This document shows positions 8,141 to 16,024 of a stretch of DNA of 48,322 nt, piece after piece (the first letter of the stretch is position 1; each line of letters begins with the position of its first letter). This DNA comes from Planctomycetia bacterium. Lineage in GTDB: Bacteria; Planctomycetota; Phycisphaerae; Phycisphaerales; SM1A02. The position numbers and the translations under genes were made by a program. The notes under the pieces are model-generated. The model searched no databases. It was not told where the DNA came from and was given only the letters and a program-made list of their open reading frames with translations. The stretch spans positions 1 through 48,322 of the forward strand of contig SXUI01000004.1 in NCBI GenBank assembly GCA_005790605.1, written 5' to 3'.

Positions 8141-9654
8141 CGCTTCTGCTCCGCGTGCATACGCGCTTCGAAACCCGCCTTCCCCCCATGAAGGTAGTAA
8201 TGGCAGAAGGAATCAAGCGACCCATCAGCGCGAACGACATGCGTGCAGCAGCGATCAATGCGATCCTGATCAAAGCTGAATGCATCCATAAAGGGCTTGA
8301 TGAAGATGCGAAACGGCATGTCGGGCGTCAACCGCAGAGACTTCCCTGCGTCGCCCACCGATCCAACTCGCGACTCGATCTCCTTCAGGACGAGCCCGAG
8401 CGGCTCCGTCTCGCATCCGCATGTGGCAAGGTCTTCGATGCGATAGTCGATGCGATTCTTGAGAAACCCTTGCAATACGGAGAGATCGATGAATCGAGAA
8501 ATGCCGCGGAGTTCGCCCAATGCACGCAGTGCGTAACCAATGGTGTGGCAATTCGGATCGCCACACGGAAGCGGCGTGAAGTCTGCGTCGCTGAGGACGC
8601 CATTGGATTGCTGCACGCAAGATTCCACAAGTTCACCCACCGAGATTGGAAACTCGTTGGTGCGAAAAAGCGGCAAACCGCCCGTCGATGCGAGCGTTGG
8701 AATGCGACCGGACACGAACACTGGTTGCAGCGTGATCCCGCGAACATGTGGTCGCGTGAATCCAAACGCGAGCGCCGTTCCGATGTGCGGAAGTGTCGCG
8801 CGAGTCACCGTCATGGCGAGCGTCGTCGGAATGCCGAGCGAACCAGCCGCATCAATCGCCCGTTCGCGGAGCGCGCGGAGATCCGCGCCTCGAAGTTCCT
8901 TCTGTCCTTCAATCTGTGTGCCGTCGAACTGCGCGTACAACTCGAACTTTCCTCGTTCGCGTCGCAGCGCGCCAAGTCGCTCACGGAACGCAGCATCTCG
9001 ATCGATTCGAACGAGGTTCGTGTTGATGAGGACATAACCGACCTGCTTCTGCTCGAGTGCCCACTCGAGTATGCGCTCAAACTCCGGATGAATCGTGGGC
9101 TCGCCGCCTGAGAGTTGCAGAATGTCGATGAACCCCTTCCGCTCAAGCACACTGGAGACTCGTTGAACGAATTCGGAGAATGGCGTGCAATCCACCGTGC
9201 CGTCCGCGCCAAGAGGACTGCTCGCAAAGCAAGTTGGGCACGAGAGATTGCAGCTGTCAACAATCTCAATCAGAGCAACGCAAGTCGAGAGCACATCGAA
9301 TGGACTCGACACGCCTTCGCGTGCAGCTCCTTTGTTCATCGCGCTTCCACAACAACCACCGCCGCCACAGCAACTGTCGCTCGAAGCACCAACGGCACTT
9401 CGATCGCCTGCGCTCGTGTAGTAACGCGATGGATGAGTCTCGAGCCGAGTTTCAAACTTGCCGTGCGCGAGGCACTCCTTCACCATCCAAACCGCGCCGC
9501 TTCGCTCCATGACCTGCGCGGAAATTTCCATCAAACACTGCGGACAAACCGAATGCGTGTCTTTGAGAAGACGCGCCTGCGACGATTGGAAAAGCTCGAG
9601 CGCCCGCGGCGTCACGCATTGAGAGCCACCGTGAGGCGTTTCATCCGTTGGCAT
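8137..9654 (-). CDS. Tes-like radical SAM enzyme (COG1964 type) with N-terminal zinc/rubredoxin-like knuckle
   Basis: A 505-residue radical SAM protein. The cluster motif CNLSCPTC (about residues 135-142) binds the SAM [4Fe-4S] cluster, and LQLSGGEPTIHP (about 181-192) is the SAM-binding GGE motif. The N-terminal part has CPQC followed by CLAHGKF (about 37-67), and the C-terminus has FDQDRIDRCCTHVVRADGSLDSFCHYY. Both blocks match the family that includes MJ0619 and the archaeal tetraether synthase Tes, which carry extra clusters. A run SCCGGGGCCGS (about 94-104) is an unusual cysteine-glycine linker. The reaction here is unknown; family members join or modify lipid chains. TTG 9657 directly precedes ATG 9654; I use the ATG, which overlaps the upstream stop as TGATG. 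Confidence 0.85.
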   Translation of the reverse strand: MPTDETPHGGSQCVTPRALELFQSSQARLLKDTHSVCPQCLMEISAQVMERSGAVWMVKECLAHGKFETRLETHPSRYYTSAGDRSAVGASSDSCCGGGGCCGSAMNKGAAREGVSSPFDVLSTCVALIEIVDSCNLSCPTCFASSPLGADGTVDCTPFSEFVQRVSSVLERKGFIDILQLSGGEPTIHPEFERILEWALEQKQVGYVLINTNLVRIDRDAAFRERLGALRRERGKFELYAQFDGTQIEGQKELRGADLRALRERAIDAAGSLGIPTTLAMTVTRATLPHIGTALAFGFTRPHVRGITLQPVFVSGRIPTLASTGGLPLFRTNEFPISVGELVESCVQQSNGVLSDADFTPLPCGDPNCHTIGYALRALGELRGISRFIDLSVLQGFLKNRIDYRIEDLATCGCETEPLGLVLKEIESRVGSVGDAGKSLRLTPDMPFRIFIKPFMDAFSFDQDRIDRCCTHVVRADGSLDSFCHYYLHGGKAGFEARMHAEQKR

Positions 9655-10172
9655 CAAGAGCGACCGAAGTTAGGTTCCGGAGAGAGCAGACACGCAAATC
9701 CCATCCAGCCAACGACAAACGCGGGAAGTAGCGCGAACGCAAGCGTGAGAAAAAAGAGCACGCCGCCGCCAATAGTAAGAAAACGCCCGCGACTCGAGTT
9801 GCGCCGCCAAGGAGGCACGCACTCTCGCACCAAGCGGCGAGCGTAGATGTATCCGTTCAGCATGACGACGGGAACCATGATCGCCCCGCAAACCATCGCG
9901 AGCCCGAGCAGTCGTTGCTGCCGTCCATCATCGATGACCGAAAAAAGAGCGGGAAGTCCGAGGAGCAGCGGCCAACTCAATCGGCCAAGGACTGCGCCCG
10001 CGGGAGGCCAAGGCTTCACCCAATACTGCGTCGCGGCCGTGTACGACAGGCCGCACTCCGGACAGTTTCCCTCGCTCGGCAATCCCCTGAGACTAAAGGA
10101 ACATGCGGCGCACAAGGGCCCGTGAGAGGGATCGGAGCTCGGCTGTAGGGGTGTCGAGGTCGCGTCCGACAT
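9654..10172 (-). CDS. Zinc-ribbon membrane protein of unknown function
   Basis: I do not recognise a named family. From the ATG at 10172 the protein has 172 residues: a polar N-terminus, a zinc ribbon (CAACSFSLRG...CPECGLSY, about 21-46), then three or four hydrophobic segments (near LSWPLLLGLPALFSVI, LLGLAMVCGAIMVPVVMLNGYIYA and FLTIGGGVLFFLTLAFALLPAFVVGWMGFACLL). The open frame continues further upstream, but that part is low-complexity and lacks a good start. Membrane proteins with a C.AC...CPECG head of this kind are frequent in planctomycetes. It is the first gene of an operon with the Tes-like and Lgt-like genes, with stop and next start overlapping. Confidence 0.75.
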   Translation of the reverse strand: MSDATSTPLQPSSDPSHGPLCAACSFSLRGLPSEGNCPECGLSYTAATQYWVKPWPPAGAVLGRLSWPLLLGLPALFSVIDDGRQQRLLGLAMVCGAIMVPVVMLNGYIYARRLVRECVPPWRRNSSRGRFLTIGGGVLFFLTLAFALLPAFVVGWMGFACLLSPEPNFGRS

Positions 10173-10606
10173 GCAGCGGATTGTCGCACGACGACGCGCG
10201 AGCACGCAACCTACTCTTGCGTCGATGTTGAGATTCCGCACAGAAAAAAGGAGGGAAATTCGAGGCGCGTTGAAGACCGCGGTTAGATTCATTGTTCGAT
10301 GCGACGGACGCATCGGGCGCAGTGAAGCTCGTCGATCACTGCTCATCAAGCTCAATCGCGCGATGTACGCATGAAGCGTGCGCGCGAGAGGGATCGGACG
10401 GCGCACAGGCGCAGGCGGTCGGCAATTGCAGGGACTAGAAGGGTTCCTCGGACTCCACGCACTTTGAGGGTTCGAGCGGCTCCGATGTTTCCAAGGGTCG
10501 CCGACGCTGTCGCATGCGCGCGGGAAAAGTACCGCGGCCTGTTGCACAGGCGCGGCTGTGCGTCACTCGTGCATCAACGAGTGGCACAGTGTATGGAGGA
10601 TAGATC
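10173..10606. other. Intergenic leader region with two hairpins before the PEP-CTERM-like gene
   Basis: No convincing gene. The gap is divergent, between the zinc-ribbon operon (minus) and the PEP-CTERM-like gene (plus), so it should hold both promoters. Close to the plus-strand gene there are two inverted repeats: CGCGGCCTGT...ACAGGCGCG (about 10533-10554) and CACTCGT-GCATCA-ACGAGTG (10564-10583). The second ends 11 bases before the GGAGGA ribosome binding site at 10595-10600. An A-rich AGGAGG-like string lies near 10245-10255, but no ATG follows it at a useful distance. Confidence 0.5.
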
Positions 10607-11308
10607 ATGGGAAAGAACACAAAGTCTAGAGTCGGAAATCACCGTTCCAGCGCGTCACGAAACACGCGATCGCGGGCACACATCGTCGGCGTCGCGCTCG
10701 TAAGCACATCGCTCTGGAGCGCCTCACACGCCCAAGCTGATGTCGTGGCGTTTTGGTCACTCAACACCCTCAACCCCCTCGGCGCGCCAAACATCATGGC
10801 TGATGTTGGGAAGGGAACCATCGACGTCTCTGGGTTCGGGCTCGACGCACAGGTCTATCAGGGGACGACCTTGAACGCTGAGAGTGGGTTCACTGCAGGC
10901 ACCGCGCTTGGACTGGCTGGCATGAGCGCCAACGGAAGTCATCTCGATGTTGCGATCGACACCGTTGGGTTCATGGATCTGTCGATGACCTTCGCGAGCC
11001 GGCGATCCGCGACCGGATTCGCAAGCGTGACTGTGCAGTACTGGCGCGGCGATCTGTGGGCCGATGTCGAGACCTTCTCCCCCAACGCACTCAATTGGGA
11101 GGTACGGATGATCGACCTCACCTCACTCGACGCACTCGAGGGCGGAGTTGCGCTTCTGCGCTTCACATTCGATGGAGCGACAGGTTCCACTGGCAGTGCG
11201 CGCATCGACAATCTCTCGGTGACGGGAAGCGTCGTCCCTGCACCGGCAGCACTCAGTCTCTTCGCGTGCTGCGTTGCTCGAGGTACTCGACGGCGCCGCA
11301 TCGACTAA
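10607..11308 (+). CDS. Secreted protein with PEP-CTERM-like C-terminal sorting signal
   Basis: A 233-residue exported protein. It has a basic N-terminus and a hydrophobic segment (about 26-42, RAHIVGVALVSTSLW) with a likely signal-peptidase site near SHAQA-DV. The mature part is beta-rich with a lectin-like look (GFMDLSMTFASRR, VQYWRGDLWADVETF, SARIDNLSVTG). The C-terminus reads VVPAPAALSLFACCVARG followed by TRRRRID, a VPxP motif, a short hydrophobic stretch and a basic end as in PEP-CTERM/VPxPA proteins sorted by exosortase. The hydrophobic stretch is shorter than usual. A strong ribosome binding site (GGAGGA, 10595-10600) fixes the ATG at 10607. Function unknown. Confidence 0.8.
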   Translation: MGKNTKSRVGNHRSSASRNTRSRAHIVGVALVSTSLWSASHAQADVVAFWSLNTLNPLGAPNIMADVGKGTIDVSGFGLDAQVYQGTTLNAESGFTAGTALGLAGMSANGSHLDVAIDTVGFMDLSMTFASRRSATGFASVTVQYWRGDLWADVETFSPNALNWEVRMIDLTSLDALEGGVALLRFTFDGATGSTGSARIDNLSVTGSVVPAPAALSLFACCVARGTRRRRID

Positions 11309-11374
11309 CGCGTCGATCATCAAGGACACAACGCAAGCGCGAGCGAACGCGAACCAAAACCTGCATCTTCTCTC

Positions 11375-11412
11375 AAGCCTCTCCGTGCCCATTCGTGGGC
11401 ACGGAGGGGTTT
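11375..11412 (+). terminator. TTCG-loop hairpin followed by T-run, copy 1 (likely rho-independent terminator)
   Basis: Left arm CTCCGTGCCCA (11381-11391), loop TTCG (11392-11395), right arm TGGGCACGGAG (11396-11406), an uninterrupted 11-bp stem. It extends outwards through AAGCCT paired with GGGGTTT, including wobble pairs, to about 17 bp. It is followed by TTTT and lies about 65 bases after the stop of the PEP-CTERM-like gene. Shape and place fit an intrinsic terminator on the plus strand. Confidence 0.75.
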
Positions 11413-11635
11413 TCCCGGCTTCGAGGGTGATCGCTCCGCCCGTGAGTCCGACAAGCATCTTCTCTAGGTTCGGGAGGGCGGATAGTCGAAGGCCAAAGAG
11501 GCGCCCGGCGCGTGGATGCCAAGGAGGCGAGACGATGCTGTATCCGAAGCGATACAGCGAGTCGATGTCCGACAAAGCCAGCCACGATGCCTCGCGACTC
11601 GACGCCCGACGATCCGCCTGACAGGACCGCCACCT

Positions 11636-11661
11636 CTCCGTGCCCATTCGTGGGCACGGAG
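11636..11661 (+). repeat. TTCG-loop hairpin, copy 2
   Basis: The same CTCCGTGCCCA-TTCG-TGGGCACGGAG core as copy 1, 255 bp downstream and in the same orientation, with GGGGTTCT after it instead of GGGGTTTT. Identity extends a few bases on both sides (CTCTCC... to ...GGAGGGGTT). It lies about 95 bases beyond the 3' end of the minus-strand operon, but on that strand no T-run follows, so terminator activity for that operon is doubtful. Confidence 0.7.
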
Positions 11662-11756
11662 GGGTTCTCATGGAATTCTGCGAGCATGGACGCTCGCGCA
11701 TTTGCGAGGGTTGAAAACCACTCCCTTGTGCGTGCGCGTGCAATGACTGTGGCTTG

Positions 11757-12812
11757 TCAGCGGATGTTTGCTGGATCGATGATCCAGAGCCAATCACCGA
11801 ACAAAAACTCCAAGCGTTGCGACAACAGCGTGATGCGTCCCATCACGGTCAGTCCGAAGGCGGCGCCAAATGTAATCATCAGGTACCAGATTCCAACGCG
11901 CGACACCTTTCCGACCATCGAGCCGACTCGGCCCCTGTGCTCGATGGAAAAGAAGAAGTAGGTGAGCACCGAAAGCACTCCGACGAGCAACACGATATTG
12001 CCGAACGATTCACTCCACTGCACTTGGCCATCGTTCAACGCAACAAGCGGCTTGATCGTGTTGGAGGCCTGCGCCATCAGGTCGCCCTCGATGAACGCGA
12101 CGAACTTCAGTCCTGCGGTCGTCCCGATGATGAATGCGAGTGGCCAAACAGAGATCCAACCACCCTTCGGTGAAAGACGCATCAGCAGCATGATGCCGAG
12201 GATCAACGGGACGAGCGCGATGAGGAGCGTGCTGAGGCGGCCATCTGCGTCGATCGGAAGCGATGGGATCGCCCATGCCTTCACCGTCTCAGGCGCCAGC
12301 TTGGCGAACAGATTCGGAACCAGCGTCGCCCAGAAACCCAGCGTCATCCAATACGCAGCGCTGACACCGACGAGCACTGATTCCGCAAACTTGTAAACCG
12401 GATTATCTCGCCAGAGAAATGAGAAGATTGCCAATGTAAAGAACGCCGCGATCCACAACCCCAGCGAATCAACTACGCTCAACGAGACACTGGTGTCGCC
12501 GCTCTCCATGCGCTCACGCGCTGTTCGGGGCGCAACGGTCGCGGTCTCGGTGACCACGATCGGTACCTGACTTGGCACCGCGACGGCGCGACCGTCCGTA
12601 AACGATGCGCTGTCTTTGACGAGCCATTTCGTCGTCGCGGATTCGTCGCTCGGCGCCCCAATGGGCGGAGCCACATTCGCCTCGATGTAGGTCTGCTCCG
12701 TCCGTTCGACATACACCTTCGCCATACCGTGAGGGCGGACGAATGCGTTGTAGGCCAACCCGAGTCCGCCAACGATGAAGAGGGCGAGCCAAACGGTTCT
12801 TGAGGTACTCAT
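11757..12812 (-). CDS. Polytopic membrane protein of unknown function (last gene of the MutL/DUF6754-like operon)
   Basis: A 351-residue protein, not recognised. An N-terminal membrane segment (about 7-26, VWLALFIVGGLGLAYNAFV) is followed by a polar region (about 28-115) that would lie outside the cytoplasm, then about six further membrane segments between 115 and 345 (WIAAFFTLAIFSFLW, FAESVLVGVSAAYWMTLGFWATLV, LLIALVPLILGIMLLM, VWPLAFIIGTTAGLKFVAF, IVLLVGVLSVLTYFFF, YLMITFGAAFGLTVMG). The ATG overlaps the stop of the upstream gene as ATGA, and GGGAG lies just before it, so the two are tightly coupled. The two N-terminal-anchored proteins probably belong to one membrane complex, inferred from operon structure only. 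Confidence 0.8.
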   Translation of the reverse strand: MSTSRTVWLALFIVGGLGLAYNAFVRPHGMAKVYVERTEQTYIEANVAPPIGAPSDESATTKWLVKDSASFTDGRAVAVPSQVPIVVTETATVAPRTARERMESGDTSVSLSVVDSLGLWIAAFFTLAIFSFLWRDNPVYKFAESVLVGVSAAYWMTLGFWATLVPNLFAKLAPETVKAWAIPSLPIDADGRLSTLLIALVPLILGIMLLMRLSPKGGWISVWPLAFIIGTTAGLKFVAFIEGDLMAQASNTIKPLVALNDGQVQWSESFGNIVLLVGVLSVLTYFFFSIEHRGRVGSMVGKVSRVGIWYLMITFGAAFGLTVMGRITLLSQRLEFLFGDWLWIIDPANIR

Positions 12813-13780
12813 CGCGTCGCTCCCTTCGTTCGAGTTGCAAAGTAGACGATGTTCCCGAGGATGATGAGCGACACCATCAGCAGGTGCGCGATGAGTTGTG
12901 GACCCATTCGTCGTTGCCCTTCCTGCAGCACCGCTGGCACTTGCGTTTCTGAAGCATCACCAGCGGCGGATTTCGCCATTGCGGCCTGCGCGGCGGCAAT
13001 CGCTTCCGTCCTCCCATACTTTTCATTCACGAGCACTTCGTACTCAGCCGCCCCTTTGATCGCGACCAACATGCCCTTCATTTGACCTGGGTAGTAGGGA
13101 TACAGCTGATTCGACTGCACGCCAGTCGTGCCCACGAGCAGTGAAAATGCATCGGGATATGCAGAGGTCGCGTATTGCGCCCACTCCTTCGCTCCGGGAT
13201 ACCCCGCACTGATGTTCACAATGAGATCGAACGCCTGAATGTTTGCGACCCCTTTCAGCATCGGGATCTCTTGCAGTGGTGTTCCACTCGCATCCGTCGG
13301 GAACTGTTGAACGAGCGTGGTGACGATGACCTTGATCACGCCCTCATTTCCCGCCTTGTACCCAAGCATGCAGTAATCCGTGCCTAACTTGTACTCCGGA
13401 TGAAACGGCTTCAGGATCGTGTCAACCGTCTCGGTTGCCTTCTGTGCGCCGAGTGGCCAAAGCGCGAGAAATGCCAGCCGATGTCCCTTTGACGCGCAGT
13501 GGTGCACGAATGCATTCGCCATCGGCTGCAGTTCGCCCTCGCTCGCTGGGTCGTAGTCAAACGCGAGCAGCACGCGCGAGCCAGCGGGCATCGCTTCGAT
13601 CGCGTCAAAGGTTGCCTTTGAGAGAGGGCCCGCCGTCTCAGCTGGTCGAAGTTGGAGCAAGATTGGTGTGCCAACCGCGAGCATCATGGCCAAGAAGATC
13701 CAGCGGCGATCCATCGATGCAAGAAACTCGATGACTCGTCCATGCTTCGGATGAGATTGAGGCGTGTGCTGTGTACTCAT
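12809..13780 (-). CDS. Membrane-anchored protein of unknown function with extracytoplasmic domain
   Basis: A 323-residue protein, not recognised. One membrane segment lies near the N-terminus (about 28-45, RRWIFLAMMLAVGTPILLQL) and one near the C-terminus (about 297-315, LIAHLLMVSLIILGNIVYFAT). Between them is a domain of about 250 residues with alternating hydrophobic strands and polar helices (SRVLLAFDYDPASEGEL, HRLAFLALWPLGAQ, DLIVNISAGYPGAKEW, FSLLVGTTGVQSNQLYPYYPGQMKGML), which looks like a Rossmann-like alpha/beta fold. It lies 94 bases after the next gene upstream and overlaps the following gene by ATGA. Confidence 0.8.
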   Translation of the reverse strand: MSTQHTPQSHPKHGRVIEFLASMDRRWIFLAMMLAVGTPILLQLRPAETAGPLSKATFDAIEAMPAGSRVLLAFDYDPASEGELQPMANAFVHHCASKGHRLAFLALWPLGAQKATETVDTILKPFHPEYKLGTDYCMLGYKAGNEGVIKVIVTTLVQQFPTDASGTPLQEIPMLKGVANIQAFDLIVNISAGYPGAKEWAQYATSAYPDAFSLLVGTTGVQSNQLYPYYPGQMKGMLVAIKGAAEYEVLVNEKYGRTEAIAAAQAAMAKSAAGDASETQVPAVLQEGQRRMGPQLIAHLLMVSLIILGNIVYFATRTKGATR

Positions 13781-13874
13781 GCGATTGCCATGTACTTGAA
13801 CTTGCTTTCAGCCCTGCGCAGTCACGAACCCATCAATCAAACTCAAACCGCTCACTCTGCATGCGTCAAATCAA

Positions 13875-14576
13875 TCACTCACTCACGAGATAGGAACGGT
13901 CGAGCCCCAAAATCAACCGAAGGCTCGTTGCCGCGATCCCAAGCGCAATGCCCATCATGACGGCGCGGGTTCCTGCGGTGCTCACATACTGCATGATGTT
14001 CACCGCGAGCGTGTCGAGTCGGAGCACTGCGAATGGACCATCCACCGGGATCCAACCCGTGAGGATGGTTGCAGCCGCGGTTCGACCAAGCAGGATGACG
14101 AAAGCCGTGCCAAGCAAGAGGATCGCCTCAATGTTCTTGGCGCGGAACGCGCGAAACGCTGCGCTCGCGACATAGAACGCAAGCATCGCGAACATCGTCG
14201 CCGTCAACGGCGACAACACATACTCATACACCCAACCAAACGGTGCGCGCACCGACTCAAAGTCTCCCGCCCAAGGCGTGGCAGGAAACTGTGGATTCGG
14301 AATCGCGCCAATCTTGAGCACGCCAAATGCAAGTGTCACGACGAATGCCAAGAGCGTCACCGCTGCATACGCCCAGCCCGGTCGCCGCGAGGAGATTTTC
14401 TCAAGATTGACGAACAGCAGATTGCCGCCGCCGAGAATGAACGCGACCGCTGCGAGTGTGTTCATCCAATCCGTCACGACCTCACCCCAGTTCGTCGTCG
14501 CGGGCGAGAAGTACGCGACAATCAATACCGCGCCAGCGATGCCTGTGATACAGAGGGGAATAGTTCGCTTCAGCAT
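13875..14576 (-). CDS. Polytopic membrane protein of unknown function
   Basis: A 233-residue integral membrane protein with about six hydrophobic segments (IPLCITGIAGAVLIVAYF, WMNTLAAVAFILGGGNLLFV, AAVTLLAFVVTLAFGVL, LTATMFAMLAFYVASAAF, AILLLGTAFVILLGRTAAATI, AVMMGIALGIAATSLRLILG). A ribosome binding site (GGAGAG) precedes the ATG at 14576. It follows the DUF6754-like gene by 54 bases on the same strand. I do not recognise a characterised family; the operon position suggests it is a membrane partner of that protein. Confidence 0.8.
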   Translation of the reverse strand: MLKRTIPLCITGIAGAVLIVAYFSPATTNWGEVVTDWMNTLAAVAFILGGGNLLFVNLEKISSRRPGWAYAAVTLLAFVVTLAFGVLKIGAIPNPQFPATPWAGDFESVRAPFGWVYEYVLSPLTATMFAMLAFYVASAAFRAFRAKNIEAILLLGTAFVILLGRTAAATILTGWIPVDGPFAVLRLDTLAVNIMQYVSTAGTRAVMMGIALGIAATSLRLILGLDRSYLVSE

Positions 14577-14630
14577 GCACTCTCCTACGAAAACACCCGT
14601 CTCAACCGACGGGAATCACACACCACAACT

Positions 14631-16001
14631 TCATCCAAGCGCGTCAACAAGCCAAGATGCAGCCGACGCAGCACTTCCTTCGGGCGCGAACGCGCCGATC
14701 GTCGCAAGCAAGGTGCCAACGACGATGCACACGGCGACGAGCGCCTTGCCAAGATCTTGGCCTCGAATCGAACCAAGCTGCGCTGGTTCTCCGCTCAAGT
14801 ACGCGCTTGCCGCGAAGAACTCCTCACCAATCAACGTGTAGTCGCACGCCGCAACGAAGAATGGAAGCTGCGAAGGCTCCGCTGTTCCGCTGATCTGAAT
14901 CGCACCAACGGCATTTCCTGTTTCAGCGAACAACAGGCTCTCTGCGTAAAACGCGCCCATGTAGAAACAGGCCGCGGGCTTCTCTCGCACCATCTTGCCG
15001 GCGACATATGCGACATATCCAAACTGCTCATCCGTCACATAGTTGATGAGATCCGGTCGGAAACTCTCGGGGCGATGCACAGCGAAGTGCGCTGCCTGCA
15101 CTGTCTCGCGCGCCGCGGTCATCACGAGCGATCTCGTCGTCGGAACCTCAAGCGTCGCGTCGTACTCTGCCGTTGTGCGAGCAACTCGCGAGAGCACCGT
15201 CAGACCCGCGACTGTTTGAATGTCTGTCATGTCCTGAATGCCGGGGACGAACAAAACCGATCGGCCCATCTCTGTCGCGCGTCCAACCGCCTCGTCAATC
15301 GCGTTCAATGCTGGGATCTTTCGCAGTTGGGGGATCCGAACTCGACACGCACGCCACACGCTCCAACCGATGAGGAAGCTCAATGCGGCAATGCCCACCA
15401 TGAGTGGCAGTCGCGAAGCGAACAACGCGGAACGCTCCGTAACGATCGGTTCAAGTGTTTCGACCGCAGTTGAGCGAACGCCGTCCCGCGACGCCTGCGC
15501 GCGAAATCGAAATCCCTTGTCGGCCGTGGGGAGATCGGTCACCTCATATCCGACCGCGCCCTCAGGGCCAGATGCCACGCCAATGAACTTCCATCCAAGT
15601 TCAAGGTCGCTCTCCATCGCTCGCTCAGCATCGGCTGCCGCCTGCTCTGCGACTTCGCGACTCGCGTTCGCTGCAAGCGCATTCGCTGCAGCTGCGATGC
15701 GTTGCTCCCGAATGACCGCCGCGCGCTCTTCGTCGCCTAGTGTGCGAGAAAGCAGAACCTGAGATCCACTCTCGACACCACTCCAACGGAGCACGATTGC
15801 TCGACCATCATCGCCTGGCTTGTCGAACGCGACGAACCCGCCCACTGTCGGCGACACCTGCGCGTGCTCCGGAACTTCCGCGCTCGCAGGCGACAGCGCC
15901 ACGCTCCATCCATAAACCCAACAGCAGGCCCATGCACAAGTCCATGCGCCAGGCAGGCGCAGAGCGCGTGTGAGTCGACAGTGCAGGATGGATTTTCGCA
16001 T
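14631..16001 (-). CDS. DUF6754-like membrane protein with extracytoplasmic FN3-like domain
   Basis: A 456-residue protein with a signal/anchor (about 15-40), an extracytoplasmic beta-rich region of about 150 residues with FN3 character (AIVLRWSGVESGSQVLLSR, GYEVTDLPTADKGFRFRAQA) interrupted by an Ala/Glu-rich coiled-coil stretch (about 90-130), a membrane segment (LPLMVGIAALSFLIGWSVW, about 202-220), a cytoplasmic domain (GRSVLFVPGIQDMTDIQTVAGL, TAARETVQAAHFAVHRPE, FYMGAFYAESLLFAETGNAVGAIQISGTA) and a last membrane segment near the C-terminus. The cytoplasmic part resembles what databases call DUF6754, from memory only. TTG 16004 precedes ATG 16001; GGAG at 16007-16010 is correctly spaced for the ATG. 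Function unknown. Confidence 0.75.
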   Translation of the reverse strand: MRKSILHCRLTRALRLPGAWTCAWACCWVYGWSVALSPASAEVPEHAQVSPTVGGFVAFDKPGDDGRAIVLRWSGVESGSQVLLSRTLGDEERAAVIREQRIAAAANALAANASREVAEQAAADAERAMESDLELGWKFIGVASGPEGAVGYEVTDLPTADKGFRFRAQASRDGVRSTAVETLEPIVTERSALFASRLPLMVGIAALSFLIGWSVWRACRVRIPQLRKIPALNAIDEAVGRATEMGRSVLFVPGIQDMTDIQTVAGLTVLSRVARTTAEYDATLEVPTTRSLVMTAARETVQAAHFAVHRPESFRPDLINYVTDEQFGYVAYVAGKMVREKPAACFYMGAFYAESLLFAETGNAVGAIQISGTAEPSQLPFFVAACDYTLIGEEFFAASAYLSGEPAQLGSIRGQDLGKALVAVCIVVGTLLATIGAFAPEGSAASAASWLVDALG

Positions 16002-16024
16002 CAAGGTCTCCGCAGCAACACGCT

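Larger units (their letters stand above)
11309..11756. other. Intergenic region with twin hairpins; no convincing gene
   Basis: This 448-base gap separates the PEP-CTERM-like gene (plus) from the end of the six-gene minus-strand operon. It holds two near-identical hairpins, listed separately, 255 bp apart. Several overlapping open frames cross it, but none has a ribosome binding site, and their apparent shared peptide (PSVPTNGHGE) is only the translated hairpin. The segment between the hairpins could be a remnant of a coding sequence or the body of a small element. Confidence 0.5.

Noticed and set aside
8137-9654. Selenocysteine or RiPP maturase reading of the Cys/Gly-rich string in the radical SAM protein
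   Set aside because: No in-frame TGA and no small precursor gene or RRE-like domain nearby; the flanking motifs fit the Tes/MJ0619 family better.
10171-10374. 67-codon plus-strand open frame in the leader gap
   Set aside because: No ribosome binding site at its ATG, Arg-rich composition typical of out-of-frame GC-rich DNA, and it overlaps the start of the minus-strand gene by a few bases.
11373-11797. Apparent repeat peptides (PSVPTNGHGE, PPCPRMGTE) in minus-strand frames
   Set aside because: They are translations of the two DNA hairpins at 11381-11406 and 11636-11661, not protein repeats.
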